This document shows positions 16,227 to 25,216 of a stretch of 45,541 bases of DNA, one piece after another. The DNA comes from Clostridia bacterium (GTDB lineage: Bacteria > Bacillota > Clostridia > Christensenellales > Aristaeellaceae): assembly GCA_017465155.1 (NCBI GenBank), contig JAFTWV010000123.1, positions 1-45,541 of the forward strand, given 5' to 3'. A program made the translations under genes and the position numbers. The notes beneath the pieces were generated by a model, which saw nothing but the letters and a program-made list of their open reading frames with translations, did not search any database and was not told the DNA's origin. The first letter of the stretch is position 1. Each line of letters begins with the position of its first letter.

Positions 16227-17291
16227 TCAATCGATCTCGATCACGCCCGGATACTGTGCCATCACCTCATCCGCCTGATTGACCCAGGTGGTAGCAGTCT
16301 GCGGTTCTGTCCGGAAGGGCTTGCCGTCCACAAGCACCTGCACCTGCTTCACCCCGGGAAACTGGCTGGCCGTGAACACCACTGCCTGCAGCGCCTGATA
16401 GCCGCCATCAGACTGCTGCGCCACCTGCGCAAATTCCTTCGTAAAATCAATGGTGGCAATGCCCTTGCTGATGGATACAGACTTCACGCCGCAGTCGCCC
16501 GGCAGCGGGTTTTCAAGGCCGCTGTCCGCCTTCGGGCCCTTGGCCAGCTCCAGAATCGCAGTCGTCAGGTCTGCCGGAGAAAACACCGTCCGCGTCACAG
16601 GCACCAGCATCCTGCCGCTGGCTGACGGAAAGTACAGCTGCACCTGATCGGCATACGCGCTGTCCGCCATCGTCGCAACGCTTTCCACATTCACCATATC
16701 CTCTGTAAAAACCCCGGATACATCCGTGCCGTGGGTCAGGCGGCTGCGTTTCTGTCCATCGAAGAGGAAGGTGACCTCCTCCACCGTATCAAAGCCGCAC
16801 AGAGCCGCTGCCGTTCCCTGTACCATGAGCAGCTCATCCTCGGCACTGCTGCAGTTAAGGGCTTCGGCGCTCATATCCACCCGAGCCTTACCGCCCGAGA
16901 TATCCAGATCAATGGTCACACCCTCGGGAATGACATTCGTCAGTCCCATCCGTGCAGCAGCAAGGTCATTCTCGGAGGACTGCACCATCAGCGCGAGGGT
17001 TGCCTTGGCAATACCGTCCTGCAGGGGGATCTGCCGGGTAACGGGCACAAGATATCCATCGCCGTCCTCATACCAGCAGACAGTGGAGGTCATTTCCACA
17101 TTTTCCAGGCTGGCAGACACCGTGTCCGTCAGCGGCGGCGTCTCATAGATCATGGTCTGCGTTGTTTCACCACCCCCGCGCAGGGCAAGAACGACGACAA
17201 GTCCTGCCGCACCTACGATGAGCAGCCGTTCCATGTCGACACGCCTTGGCATGGGGATCCTCGGGAAATTGGAAAAACGGGGAAGCTTCAT
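16227..17291 (-). CDS. membrane-anchored protein with two GerMN domains
   Basis: A 354-aa protein with one membrane segment (about 21-40) and two GerMN repeats (about 75-205 and 220-345). The repeats share ...VPVTRQIP.../...VPVTRTVF... starts, LxLMVQ/ILELAKGP cores and ATIDFTKEF-type ends. GerMN domains occur in sporulation/germination protein GerM and in lipoprotein LpqB. No lipobox. AGGAGG is 11 nt upstream of the ATG, a long spacing. No clear sigma-A promoter was found in the 140 bp upstream, which would fit sporulation control, but no sporulation promoter could be established. Confidence 0.85.
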   Translation of the reverse strand: MKLPRFSNFPRIPMPRRVDMERLLIVGAAGLVVVLALRGGGETTQTMIYETPPLTDTVSASLENVEMTSTVCWYEDGDGYLVPVTRQIPLQDGIAKATLALMVQSSENDLAAARMGLTNVIPEGVTIDLDISGGKARVDMSAEALNCSSAEDELLMVQGTAAALCGFDTVEEVTFLFDGQKRSRLTHGTDVSGVFTEDMVNVESVATMADSAYADQVQLYFPSASGRMLVPVTRTVFSPADLTTAILELAKGPKADSGLENPLPGDCGVKSVSISKGIATIDFTKEFAQVAQQSDGGYQALQAVVFTASQFPGVKQVQVLVDGKPFRTEPQTATTWVNQADEVMAQYPGVIEID

Positions 17292-17390
17292 ACGGTCATC
17301 GACCTCCTGACCGGAGTCGGGATTGGCCGACCCCTGTTTATTGGCTGCTTGATGATATGTCCGGAGATCGCGATGTATGACTGCACAATA

Positions 17391-17427
17391 ATTGCCGCCT
17401 GCCAGTTATCCACCAGCAGGCGGCAAT
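17391..17427 (-). terminator. hairpin terminator after the glycoside hydrolase gene
   Basis: Perfect 12-bp stem (17391-17402 with 17416-17427), followed on the minus strand by a short TTATTGT tail. It lies 6 bp past the stop. Confidence 0.65.
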
Positions 17428-17432
17428 GCACC

Positions 17433-18869
17433 TCACTCAATGTCGCAGCGTCCAAGAAGATGACCCGCCCGGTCGGTGATAAGCCGAATGCCGCAGGGAC
17501 TGCGGTGCTTCTCTGCGCCGTCGATCAGCACACGTGCTTCTTTGCCGTCGCTTTCAATGCGGTACACATGATCTCCCCACACCTGCTCATAGGCATAGGC
17601 GCTGCCGCTGCCCAGAGAAAACCACATCTGCCCGCGCACCATCGTCACACCCCAGATATGGGCGATGTATTCCAGCACCGACAGCAGCGTAGGCCCGTAG
17701 GCATCCTGAAAGGGCTCGTCAGAATCCGGCGGGAGAGGCTCCTTGGTCAGCTGCGATACGCAGCTGGGCGCGCCGGTAAAGGGATCGAACTGCTGCGTGA
17801 ATACATAGCCGCCGTCGATGACCGCCTGCATCAGCTTTTTACCCAGCACCGTCACAAGCTTGTGATACCCATAGCGCTCCAGCGCGAGAATCGCCCGCTG
17901 ATAGGTCAGGCCCTCGCATTGGCCGCTCCAATTGTTCTCCACGGCGTTGCGGAAGGCAGGATCGCTCACGGACACCGAAGGCAGCGGCAGCGGCGTCCAG
18001 AACTCCTCCGGCGCAAGCAGATGCTCGCTGACAAACCGATCCGCCATCTCCTGCGAGATACTCCCCCAGTACATGCAGCGCAGCGTATTATGGCACAGCA
18101 CGTCGATGACGCACCCGTGCCTGTCCTTGTCGAAGCACGCGCCGCGCCTTTCATCCCACAGTTTATCGCGGATGACCGCCGCCACAGCATCTGCAGCCCG
18201 CCGCCATTCCGCTTCCCGGCCATCCTGCCTGATCCGGCTGATCTCAGCGAGCGTATCACGGCAGGCATAGGAAAAGGAAGTCACGTCCATCGAAGCCATG
18301 GGAACAACGCTGCTGCCCTGAGGCGGCACATCCTCCGTCGCGTAGTTGGGCGCATCGCCGTAGCGGACGGCGTTGTCTTCGCCGGTATCGTATACGCACC
18401 AGCTTTCCAGCACACCATCCCCATCCGAATCCCGGACGCGCCACAGATAAGCGTCAAATCGCTCCAGGCAGTCTGCCAGCCGATCGAGGTACATGCGATC
18501 CTCCTCGATCCAGTAATACATGTTCAGCGCCGGCCAGGGGAAGCAAAAGCCCTGGAACTTGTTGAACTGCGCCTCCACCGTGCCATCCGGGAATCCCTGG
18601 ATGGAGCCCGCCAGCCTGCCATCCGCACGCTGATGACGCATGAACAGCAACTGGTTGTTCATTGCGGCAGTCATGTTATGCCCTGCGTACATCTCGCCGC
18701 CCATGGGCTGCGTTTCCAGCCATATCTTCTCATACCCGCCGCCCTCTACCAGCACCTGATCTTCGCCGAACATATTCAGGTTGTTCAGGCACTTTCGCAC
18801 GGCTGTGTCAAAAAGCCGCTGCAGGGCAGTATCACCGGTCCTGAAGGATACGCTGGTTCTGGGATACAT
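17433..18869 (-). CDS. cytoplasmic (alpha/alpha)6-barrel glycoside hydrolase, GH37/GH63-like
   Basis: A 478-aa enzyme without signal peptide. The repeating helical pattern, the DSDGDGVLESW motif followed by TGEDN, MDVTSFSYACRDTLAEI, NNWSGQCEGLTYQRAI and DAYGPT resemble trehalase/mannosyl-oligosaccharide-glucosidase type barrels and related domains. Substrate cannot be told. Catalytic acid candidates are the Asp/Glu of DGDGVLES and the Glu of GQCEGL. The start at ATG 18869 is chosen because GGAGGG lies 7-8 nt upstream; an in-frame ATG at 18884 lies within that site. The gene stands alone between a GerMN gene and divergent rqcH; no transporter or sugar regulator adjoins it. Confidence 0.6.
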   Translation of the reverse strand: MYPRTSVSFRTGDTALQRLFDTAVRKCLNNLNMFGEDQVLVEGGGYEKIWLETQPMGGEMYAGHNMTAAMNNQLLFMRHQRADGRLAGSIQGFPDGTVEAQFNKFQGFCFPWPALNMYYWIEEDRMYLDRLADCLERFDAYLWRVRDSDGDGVLESWCVYDTGEDNAVRYGDAPNYATEDVPPQGSSVVPMASMDVTSFSYACRDTLAEISRIRQDGREAEWRRAADAVAAVIRDKLWDERRGACFDKDRHGCVIDVLCHNTLRCMYWGSISQEMADRFVSEHLLAPEEFWTPLPLPSVSVSDPAFRNAVENNWSGQCEGLTYQRAILALERYGYHKLVTVLGKKLMQAVIDGGYVFTQQFDPFTGAPSCVSQLTKEPLPPDSDEPFQDAYGPTLLSVLEYIAHIWGVTMVRGQMWFSLGSGSAYAYEQVWGDHVYRIESDGKEARVLIDGAEKHRSPCGIRLITDRAGHLLGRCDIE

Positions 18870-19052
18870 CTGCTTTCCCTCCATATATATCAGTCATCGT
18901 GTGTATCGTACTGTGCTTCGTTCCTGCACTGTATCAGTTCGTGATCCGCAGGCGGAATCCTGCGCGCTGCCTTCACGTGTTTTGCCTTCCGGAACAATGT
19001 TCCGTTCGTCCCCGTCGGCACTGTTGTTCTGCTGGGACATGTTCGGCCTGTG

Positions 19053-19081
19053 TTGCAATTTCCAGACAGTTCCTTTATAAT
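19053..19081 (+). promoter_or_regulatory. rqcH promoter
   Basis: TTGCAA (19053-19058), 17-bp spacer, TATAAT (19076-19081), about 34 bp before ATG 19116. The rest of the 246-bp divergent region holds only a GGAAC-AAT-GTTCC palindrome (18990-19004). Confidence 0.8.
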
Positions 19082-19115
19082 AGATGCAACTTCCCATGAA
19101 AGGTCGTGTCCTGAG

Positions 19116-20858
19116 ATGCCCATGGATGGCCTCACCCTCGGCTTTGCCGCACGTGAGCTCAACGCAGCCCTTGCCGGCGGCCGTATCGATAAAATCACCC
19201 AGCCTGAAAAGGATACCATCATCCTGCTTATCCGCAGCGCATCCACAAATTATCAGCTGCTGCTCTGCGCATCGCCCAATAACGCCCGCTGCCACATCAC
19301 CACGCAGAAGTTTTCCAATCCGCTCGAACCGCCGATGTTCTGCATGCTGCTTCGCAAGCAGCTGATGTCAGGACGCATTTTGTCAGTCCGGCAGATCGGC
19401 GGCGACCGCGTCGTTCATATCGACATTGATACGGTAGACGAAATGGGCGACCATGTCCTGCGGCGGCTGATCCTTGAAATCATGGGCCGCCACTCCAATC
19501 TGATTCTCGTGGACGGGCAAGACCGTATTCTGGAAGCCGCGCGTCATGTCAGTCTCGATATGTCCCGCGTGCGTCAGGTACAGCCGGGACTGCCCTATCT
19601 TCCTCCGCCTGCGCAGGATAAGCTTGATCCAGTCGATGCGTCTGCCCAGACGCTCCTGACCCGTCTGCAAGATCAGGGAGACATGCCGCTGTTCAAGGCA
19701 CTTTCCGCCTCTGTGTCCGGTCTGTCCAACCCCGCAGCAAAGGAGCTTGCCTTCCGCGTGCTGCCCGCAGGCTGTGACCGCACGGACGACCTTGCAGACG
19801 CCGCAGCCCGGCTTGCAGACCTCCTGCACCGTCTGCCCGGCATGACCGATCCCCGCGTACTCCTTGACGAGGGCGGCGATCCTGCGGATGTGTTTGCCTT
19901 CCCGTACCTGATGCACCCACTGGATGCGCAGAAGCCCTGCCCCACCGTAAGCGCGGCGCTGGAGCGTTATTTCGGCGCCCGCGATCAGGCTGACCGTCTG
20001 AGCCAGAAATCCGCTACCATGGTCAGGCTGCTCAAGAATCACATCGAACGCTGCGAAAAAAAGCTTGCCCAGCAGGAGGAAGACCTGTCCAACGCCGCAA
20101 AGCTGGAAGAGTATCGCCTGATGGGCGAGCTGATCAATGCAAATCTCTGGCAGCTTAAAAAAGGCATGACCGAAGCCGTTCTGCCCAATTTCTACGATGA
20201 AGCCGGCGGCATGATGACCATCCCGCTGGACATCCAGCTGACTCCCGTCCAGAATGCCCAGCGCTATTTCAAGAAATATCAAAAGGCCCGCACTACCCGC
20301 GAAATGGCAGCAGAACAGCGCACATCCACGCTGGCCGAGCTGGATTATCTCGAAGGTATGCTCCTTGATGTAGGCAAGTGTGTGGGTGAAGCCGAGCTGG
20401 AGGAGATCCGTCAGGAGCTGCAGCGCAGCGGCTACATCAAAAAGGGACTTGGCCGCCGGCAGCAGCGCGCACTGCCCAAGTCCAAGCCCTATCATTACCG
20501 TTCCAGCGATGGCATCGACATCTTTGTCGGCAAGAATGCTGCACAGAATGAACGGCTTACCGGTGACGCACGCCCCAACGAAACATGGCTCCACGCCAAG
20601 GATATGCCCGGCAGCCACGTTATCATCAAGCATGAAGGCAGCATCCCCGACACAACCCTCGCACAAGCCGCAACGTTGGCCGCATGGTACTCCAAGGGAC
20701 AGCATTCCTCCATGGTTCCCATTGACTACACCCTCAAGCGGCACGTCAAGAAGCCCAGCGGTACTGCTCCCGGCATGGTGATCTACACCAATCAGAAGAC
20801 CGTGTACATGACCGTCAGCGAGGCAGACGTCAAAAAGATCGAGCTGATCGATGGCTGA
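19116..20858 (+). CDS. rqcH: ribosome quality control protein RqcH (NFACT/Rqc2 homologue)
   Basis: A 580-aa protein that binds obstructed 50S subunits and adds C-terminal alanine tails to stalled chains. Seen: NFACT-N start (MDGLTLGFAARELN), GRHSNLILVDGQDRI, a long charged coiled-coil middle (about 300-430), and the NFACT-R end with NETWLHAKDMPGSHVII and YTLKRHVKKPSG. The Fbp-type annotation (fibronectin-binding) given to homologues is the same family. Start: ATG 19116 gives MPMDG, matching the family's M(A/S)-DG start; the ribosome site is weak. Monocistronic. Confidence 0.93.
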   Translation: MPMDGLTLGFAARELNAALAGGRIDKITQPEKDTIILLIRSASTNYQLLLCASPNNARCHITTQKFSNPLEPPMFCMLLRKQLMSGRILSVRQIGGDRVVHIDIDTVDEMGDHVLRRLILEIMGRHSNLILVDGQDRILEAARHVSLDMSRVRQVQPGLPYLPPPAQDKLDPVDASAQTLLTRLQDQGDMPLFKALSASVSGLSNPAAKELAFRVLPAGCDRTDDLADAAARLADLLHRLPGMTDPRVLLDEGGDPADVFAFPYLMHPLDAQKPCPTVSAALERYFGARDQADRLSQKSATMVRLLKNHIERCEKKLAQQEEDLSNAAKLEEYRLMGELINANLWQLKKGMTEAVLPNFYDEAGGMMTIPLDIQLTPVQNAQRYFKKYQKARTTREMAAEQRTSTLAELDYLEGMLLDVGKCVGEAELEEIRQELQRSGYIKKGLGRRQQRALPKSKPYHYRSSDGIDIFVGKNAAQNERLTGDARPNETWLHAKDMPGSHVIIKHEGSIPDTTLAQAATLAAWYSKGQHSSMVPIDYTLKRHVKKPSGTAPGMVIYTNQKTVYMTVSEADVKKIELIDG

Positions 20859-20935
20859 CAGCCTTACACCTTCCCGATTCATACCCCTCATTCATTTCCG
20901 CACCCCTTCTCCCGGTTCATACCCCTTCACGAATT

Positions 20936-20967
20936 GCGGAGGCTGCACATAAGCATGCAGCCTCCGC
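20936..20967 (+). terminator. terminator hairpin of rqcH (loop shared with 39180-39209)
   Basis: Perfect 12-bp stem GCGGAGGCTGCA (20936-20947) with TGCAGCCTCCGC (20956-20967), loop CATAAGCA, then TTTACATTGATT. It could also block minus-strand reading, but the T-tail favours plus. Confidence 0.7.
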
Positions 20968-20983
20968 TTTACATTGATTCGGT

Positions 20984-22153
20984 TTATTCCTGAACCGGGA
21001 CGGGGATGATCAGCTCCGCGGCCACCTGTGCAGGCAGAGACATGGTCATCGTACCATTGGTATAGACGGTCAGCGCTGCATCCATGCTGATGTACTCAGC
21101 CATCCCGTCGCGGATGTTGACAATAATAGGCTCCAGCTCCGTCTGCAGCAGGAAGTAGGTTTCACCCACGTCCAGCACCGTGCCGGTATGGGTGTAGCAG
21201 CCAATCTTCAGCGCCGCAATCTGTGCAGGAATGGAGAAGGTCATCTGGCCGTTGTATGTCACATGAATCAGGTCGCCCACGGCAATCTCCTTGCCTTCAT
21301 AGAGCGTCTCAGGGGATACGTTGACCTGAATGCGCTGACCTTCTGCAGTTTCAATGATCACATACTCATCCGTGATTTCCAGAATCACGCCTGCCATGTC
21401 GAACAGCTCCTGTCCGTCCTCAACGGGCAGCACCTCCAGCGCGTTCACGATGGCCGCGTCAAGGGCAGGCGCCATCACGCCGTCCGTCACAATGCCAACA
21501 GTCATGCCAGGCTCAGGCTGCACGAACAGCAGCGCATCCTCGCGGGGAATCACCGTATAGGGTGTTTCAACACCTTCCACAGAGACAAGGAAGCCCTCGC
21601 TGGTCATCTCTGTCACGGTGCCGGTAATCACCTCGCCGCGGATGTGCTCAGCACTCACCTGTGCAGGCAGTGACATGGTCATCGCGCCATTGAAATATAC
21701 GGTGGCGGTCATACCCGTCTGAATGCCGGTCAGCTTGTCCGCCTCCGCATTCACCAGGTACTCATCCGAATCAGTCACAATCGTGAAGCCGTTCTCCGTC
21801 ATGTCCGCAACAACGCCTGTCAGCTTGCTGCTGCGCACATGTTCTGCCGTGATCTGTGCAGGCAGGGAGCGGGTCATCATGCCGTTATAAATGACATGAA
21901 TGTAATCGCCGATAGCCGCAGCAGTGCCTTCCGCAGTGGTTTCATCCGTCAGCTTCGCCTCAACATAAAGGCCGTCGGGCGTTTTCAGCAGGATGGTCTC
22001 ATCCGTCACATCCATCACATAACCGGACAGATCATAAGCAGTGATCAGCTCGCCCTCCACAGGCAGCTCTGTCTCCCCTTCCTCTGCCCAAACGCTCAGG
22101 GTCATCATCGCCAGCACCAGAGCCAGCAGCATCGCAAACAACTTCTTCATCAT
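20984..22153 (-). CDS. secreted protein of five tandem beta-rich repeats
   Basis: Not recognised by name. A 389-aa product with a cysteine-free signal peptide (cleavage near VWA-EE) and about five repeats of 65-70 residues. Each repeat has a GxVxxMT...F/I-L/V strand pattern and closes with a phrase such as YNGMMTRSLPAQITAEHVR, FNGAMTMSLPAQVSAEH, YNGQMTFSIPAQIAALKI or TNGTMTMSLPAQVAAELI; the third (TDGVMAPALDAAIVNA) has diverged. The pattern looks like small OB/SH3-like barrels repeated in series (DUF5666/DUF3221-like), suggesting an extracellular binding or stress protein. AAGGAGG is 7 nt upstream. An ECF-type promoter candidate precedes it. Confidence 0.7.
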   Translation of the reverse strand: MMKKLFAMLLALVLAMMTLSVWAEEGETELPVEGELITAYDLSGYVMDVTDETILLKTPDGLYVEAKLTDETTAEGTAAAIGDYIHVIYNGMMTRSLPAQITAEHVRSSKLTGVVADMTENGFTIVTDSDEYLVNAEADKLTGIQTGMTATVYFNGAMTMSLPAQVSAEHIRGEVITGTVTEMTSEGFLVSVEGVETPYTVIPREDALLFVQPEPGMTVGIVTDGVMAPALDAAIVNALEVLPVEDGQELFDMAGVILEITDEYVIIETAEGQRIQVNVSPETLYEGKEIAVGDLIHVTYNGQMTFSIPAQIAALKIGCYTHTGTVLDVGETYFLLQTELEPIIVNIRDGMAEYISMDAALTVYTNGTMTMSLPAQVAAELIIPVPVQE

Positions 22154-22189
22154 GGTTCATCCTCCTTGAAGTGGGGTTACACCTATTTA

Positions 22190-22214
22190 GACGATCCAGA
22201 AGCAAAATTGTTCC
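22190..22214 (-). promoter_or_regulatory. candidate ECF sigma promoter
   Basis: On the minus strand GGAAC (22210-22214), 16-bp spacer, CGTC (22190-22193), the spacing and cores typical of envelope-stress ECF sigma factors. It lies about 37 bp before the repeat-protein ATG. No good sigma-A promoter competes in the same place. Confidence 0.4.
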
Positions 22215-22285
22215 CGCTGGAAAAAATAATTTTGTGCGAAACCGTATTCTTTTTTGCTAATTGTGTACGACAAGGCCTTTCATGT

Positions 22286-22314
22286 TTGCTTTTTTACGCA
22301 AACGGTGTTATAAT
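22286..22314 (+). promoter_or_regulatory. promoter of the sensor-GGDEF gene
   Basis: TTGCTT (22286-22291), 17-bp spacer, TATAAT (22309-22314), leaving a 5' leader of about 90 nt before ATG 22414. Confidence 0.75.
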
Positions 22315-22413
22315 GGTTTCATCAAATCATTCTCGTTATAACATCAGTGTAACCAAGAGAATGCTGTGCGCTTTTCGGCCCGCCGGAAAGCAGCGAAGGG
22401 AGGTGGCATCGGC

Positions 22414-24288
22414 ATGCGAAGAAAGCGTATCGCAGCTCTGATGGCCGGCGTAGACCGGGAATATCAGCAGGCCTTCACATGGGGTATGGTCAGCGCAGCA
22501 AGAGAAACAGATGTTGATCTGTGCGTATTCAACTGTCAGGGACATGCCGATGGCTTCGTCCGGAACGATCGCGGTGAACGCGCCATTTTTGAGCTTCCGG
22601 AGCTTTCTGCCTTTGACGGAGCCGTTGTTCTTCTGGCAACGATCCCGACGGAGGCCTGCCGTACACAGATCAGCGCCCTGATCGCCCAATATCCGGAGCT
22701 GCCTCTGGTGACCATCGATGTGCAGCTGGCGCAGAGCGTCATGCTTGCCTTTGATGATCAGAGCAGCGTGCGGGAGCTGACGGCCCATCTGCTGGACGAG
22801 CATCATGTGCGTAGCGCGGCTGTGGTGACAGGCCCCGTGGAAACCGACGTGGCAATGGCCCGTTGCAACGCCTGCCTGCAGGTACTCAACGCCCGCGGCA
22901 TCCACGTGGATGCAGATGCGATAATCGAAGGTCGCTGGGTTCGCGAAGGCGGACGCAGGGCAGTCGATCAGCTGTTCAGCCGCGGCAAGCCTCTGCCGGA
23001 TGTAATCTTCTGCGGGAACGACGAGATGGCCTTTGGCGTGATCGAAAGGCTGGCAGAGCATAACCTGAGCGTCCCGGGCGATGTGAAGGTCACGGGCTTC
23101 GACGGTCTCCTGGAGGCAGAAGGACGCGGCCTGACCACCATCCGCCGCCCCGTGGACGAAGCCGGCAAGATGGCCGTTTCAATCCTGATGGACTGGATGG
23201 ACAACGGCCGCCCGGACTTGCGCGAGCGTTACCTTCCCACCCGGACAATCTACGGAGAAAGCTGCGGCTGCGTGCTGGACAGCAAGCGTGCCAGCGATTA
23301 TGTGCGCATCCTGAGCGAGGAGCGCCGCGGCGTAGAAAACAGTCTTCTGCATGCAGCATCATTCTTTGGCGGGCTCGCAGGGGTATCAGGCGAGGAAGAG
23401 GCGGGCGAACTGATCGCAGACTTTGCACAGGCCTGGGGCGCCACCGAAATGCATGTGTGCATTGATCCGACCGTGCTGTCCTCCGCTGTAACCGGCCGCG
23501 CCGCATCGTATCCGGAGGAGCTGCTTCTGCTGTCCAGCTGGAGCGGCGGCAATGCCAGCGCGCCCTCCCGGTTCTGCGTCAAGGAGCTCTTGCCCCGTCT
23601 GGAGGAAGAGCGCAGCCGCCCACTGGCGCTGGTATTCTCCCCGCTGTATTATATCGACAAGAATCTCGGCTACGCGGTGTTCGACGTAGAACACGCCACC
23701 GGCTACGCGCTTTATTCGCTGCTGACACTGCTTTCCGGCGCGCTGATGAGCCTGTCCCTGCAGACTACGGTCAGAGCCTATGCTTCCGTGCTGGAAAACA
23801 AGTCCACCCACGATGCGCTGACCGGGCTTTATAACCGCCGCGGCTTTGAAAAAATCGTGCCGCCGCTCTTTGAGCAGGCAATCGCTGAACAGCGCTGCTT
23901 TGCGGTCGTCAGCTGCGATATGGACGGCATGAAGCATATCAACGACTGCTACGGCCATCTGTCAGGTGACAAGGCCATCTGCCGCATGAGCACAGCGCTG
24001 CGCGTACTGGAGACGCACGGACTCGTCTGCATCCATATCAGCGGCGACGAGTTCCTTGCCGTCGGCATGGTAGAGAATGAACGCGCTGCCAAAACGCTGC
24101 TGGCGGCGCTGCATGAAAGTGTTGACCGCCTGAACCGCGAGGATCCGTGGCTGTGCGATATCGCCGCCAGCATGGGCGCATACGCAGCGGTTCCCTGTCC
24201 CGGCGACCATCTGAATGATTATCTGCTCTTTGCTGACCGCCGCATGTATGCGGACAAGAACAGCCGCCGCAAGCCATCCCTTATCTGA
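22414..24288 (+). CDS. LacI-type sugar-binding domain fused to GGDEF diguanylate cyclase
   Basis: A 624-aa cytoplasmic fusion. Residues about 5-290 are a LacI/GalR-type periplasmic-binding fold (IAALMAGVDREYQQAF start, CGNDEMAFGVIE, VTGFDGL) but without the N-terminal DNA-binding helix-turn-helix. About 295-450 is a linker/GAF-like region. About 455-620 is a GGDEF domain (DALTGLYNRRGFEKI, CDMDGMKHIND, GHLSGDKAI) with the active-site loop SGDEF (543-547), a variant compatible with cyclase activity. No RxxD inhibitory site precedes it. There is no signal peptide or membrane segment, so the ligand must be intracellular. ATG 22414 is supported by GGGAGGTG 8-9 nt upstream. Predicted role: coupling a sugar or metabolite signal to cyclic di-GMP. 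Confidence 0.88.
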   Translation: MRRKRIAALMAGVDREYQQAFTWGMVSAARETDVDLCVFNCQGHADGFVRNDRGERAIFELPELSAFDGAVVLLATIPTEACRTQISALIAQYPELPLVTIDVQLAQSVMLAFDDQSSVRELTAHLLDEHHVRSAAVVTGPVETDVAMARCNACLQVLNARGIHVDADAIIEGRWVREGGRRAVDQLFSRGKPLPDVIFCGNDEMAFGVIERLAEHNLSVPGDVKVTGFDGLLEAEGRGLTTIRRPVDEAGKMAVSILMDWMDNGRPDLRERYLPTRTIYGESCGCVLDSKRASDYVRILSEERRGVENSLLHAASFFGGLAGVSGEEEAGELIADFAQAWGATEMHVCIDPTVLSSAVTGRAASYPEELLLLSSWSGGNASAPSRFCVKELLPRLEEERSRPLALVFSPLYYIDKNLGYAVFDVEHATGYALYSLLTLLSGALMSLSLQTTVRAYASVLENKSTHDALTGLYNRRGFEKIVPPLFEQAIAEQRCFAVVSCDMDGMKHINDCYGHLSGDKAICRMSTALRVLETHGLVCIHISGDEFLAVGMVENERAAKTLLAALHESVDRLNREDPWLCDIAASMGAYAAVPCPGDHLNDYLLFADRRMYADKNSRRKPSLI

Positions 24289-24300
24289 CATACAGAATCA

Positions 24301-24338
24301 GCCGCCGGAACCATGGGCTCCGGCGGCTATATTATTTA
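24301..24338 (+). terminator. terminator of the sensor-GGDEF gene
   Basis: GCCGCCGGA (24301-24309) pairs with TCCGGCGGC (24319-24327), with an inner CC/GG extension, then TATATTATTT. Confidence 0.75.
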
Positions 24339-24351
24339 ATGTAGCTTTTCC

Positions 24352-25065
24352 TCAGTCTTCAGGAATGTAGATGCAGGCGCCTGCCTTAAAGTCCGATGGC
24401 GCCAGACATGGATTGGCACGCAGAAGGGCGCTCAGGGAGGCGTTGAGCTTCAGCGCAGTGCTTTCCAGATTCTCGTCCGTTTGAAGCGTATAGGTCAGCG
24501 GGGCAGCACAGGCAATGTTGCTCGTCGGGATACAGATCGTCTGCCCGGCACGAAGATTCATCAGATCCACGTTTGGGTTGGCCATTTGCAATGTCTGCAG
24601 ATTCACATTGGCGCGCAGCTGGATGTCTGCTGCCGTTTCACCTTGCACAACCGTGTGACGGCTGCCTTCCGGACAGACGAAAATTGCGTCATCCATGACC
24701 GCGTCATCCGGGGATGCAGGCTGATCCGGCAGTGTAGCAGGAGCATCGAGATCGTCATCTCCAGTCATATCCGGCACGGCGGGCTGCTGCTCCGCAGGCT
24801 GCTGCACCGACGGCACTTGTACCGAGGGGGGCTGTACCGAGGGCGCTTGCTCGGCAGGCGGCGAGTCATCCTCCTCCATGGGAATGCACAGCACATCGCC
24901 AACCATCAGGCGCGCCGGGTTGATATCGCTGTTGGCCTCCAGCAGATCTCTCAGCGGTACGCCCAGACGGTTCGCAATCAGATAGAAGCTGTCTCCCCGC
25001 CGGACGGTGTATTCATAGCCGCACACCTTCTCCTGCGGGGCACGGGTAGTATGATTTCCTGCCAT
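24352..25065 (-). CDS. three-LysM protein without signal peptide
   Basis: A 237-aa protein with LysM modules at about 20-63 (YTVRRGDSFYLIANRLG), 137-180 (HTVVQGETAADIQ) and 188-234 (YTLQTDENLESTALKL), separated by a Pro/Gln/Ser-rich linker containing PSVQ/PAEQ repeats and an acidic stretch. LysM binds N-acetylglucosamine polymers such as peptidoglycan. Lack of a signal peptide is typical of spore-coat/cortex LysM proteins (SafA type) made in the mother cell; that role is inference. ATG 25065 chosen because AAAGGAG lies 8 nt upstream. Confidence 0.85.
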   Translation of the reverse strand: MAGNHTTRAPQEKVCGYEYTVRRGDSFYLIANRLGVPLRDLLEANSDINPARLMVGDVLCIPMEEDDSPPAEQAPSVQPPSVQVPSVQQPAEQQPAVPDMTGDDDLDAPATLPDQPASPDDAVMDDAIFVCPEGSRHTVVQGETAADIQLRANVNLQTLQMANPNVDLMNLRAGQTICIPTSNIACAAPLTYTLQTDENLESTALKLNASLSALLRANPCLAPSDFKAGACIYIPED

Positions 25066-25216
25066 AGTTCCTGCTCCTTTCGCTGTTTGGGTCAATCAAT
25101 TCTATGCGCAGCCGTCCGGGATATGAATCCTGAACACAGACTGTGAACAATCCGTAAAACCTCTCTCCACAATATGCTGCAAGGCATGGAAAATCGCGAT
25201 TTTTACAAATTCTCTG

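Noticed and set aside
16731-18944. Very long open frame opposite the GerMN and glycoside hydrolase genes (737 codons)
   Set aside because: Antisense shadow of GC-rich coding sequence: no ribosome site, no domain, and it crosses two real genes. Similar long antisense frames lie opposite ftsH, VanW and rho.
18990-19004. CGGAACAATGTTCCG palindrome as a LexA (SOS) box
   Set aside because: The Firmicute box is CGAAC-N4-GTTCG; here the spacer is 3 nt and the outer bases differ, and the neighbouring genes are not SOS genes.
25082-25140. Sporulation (sigma-E/K-like) promoter before the LysM gene
   Set aside because: A CATAGAAT-like -10 is present but the -35 match and spacing are too weak to report.
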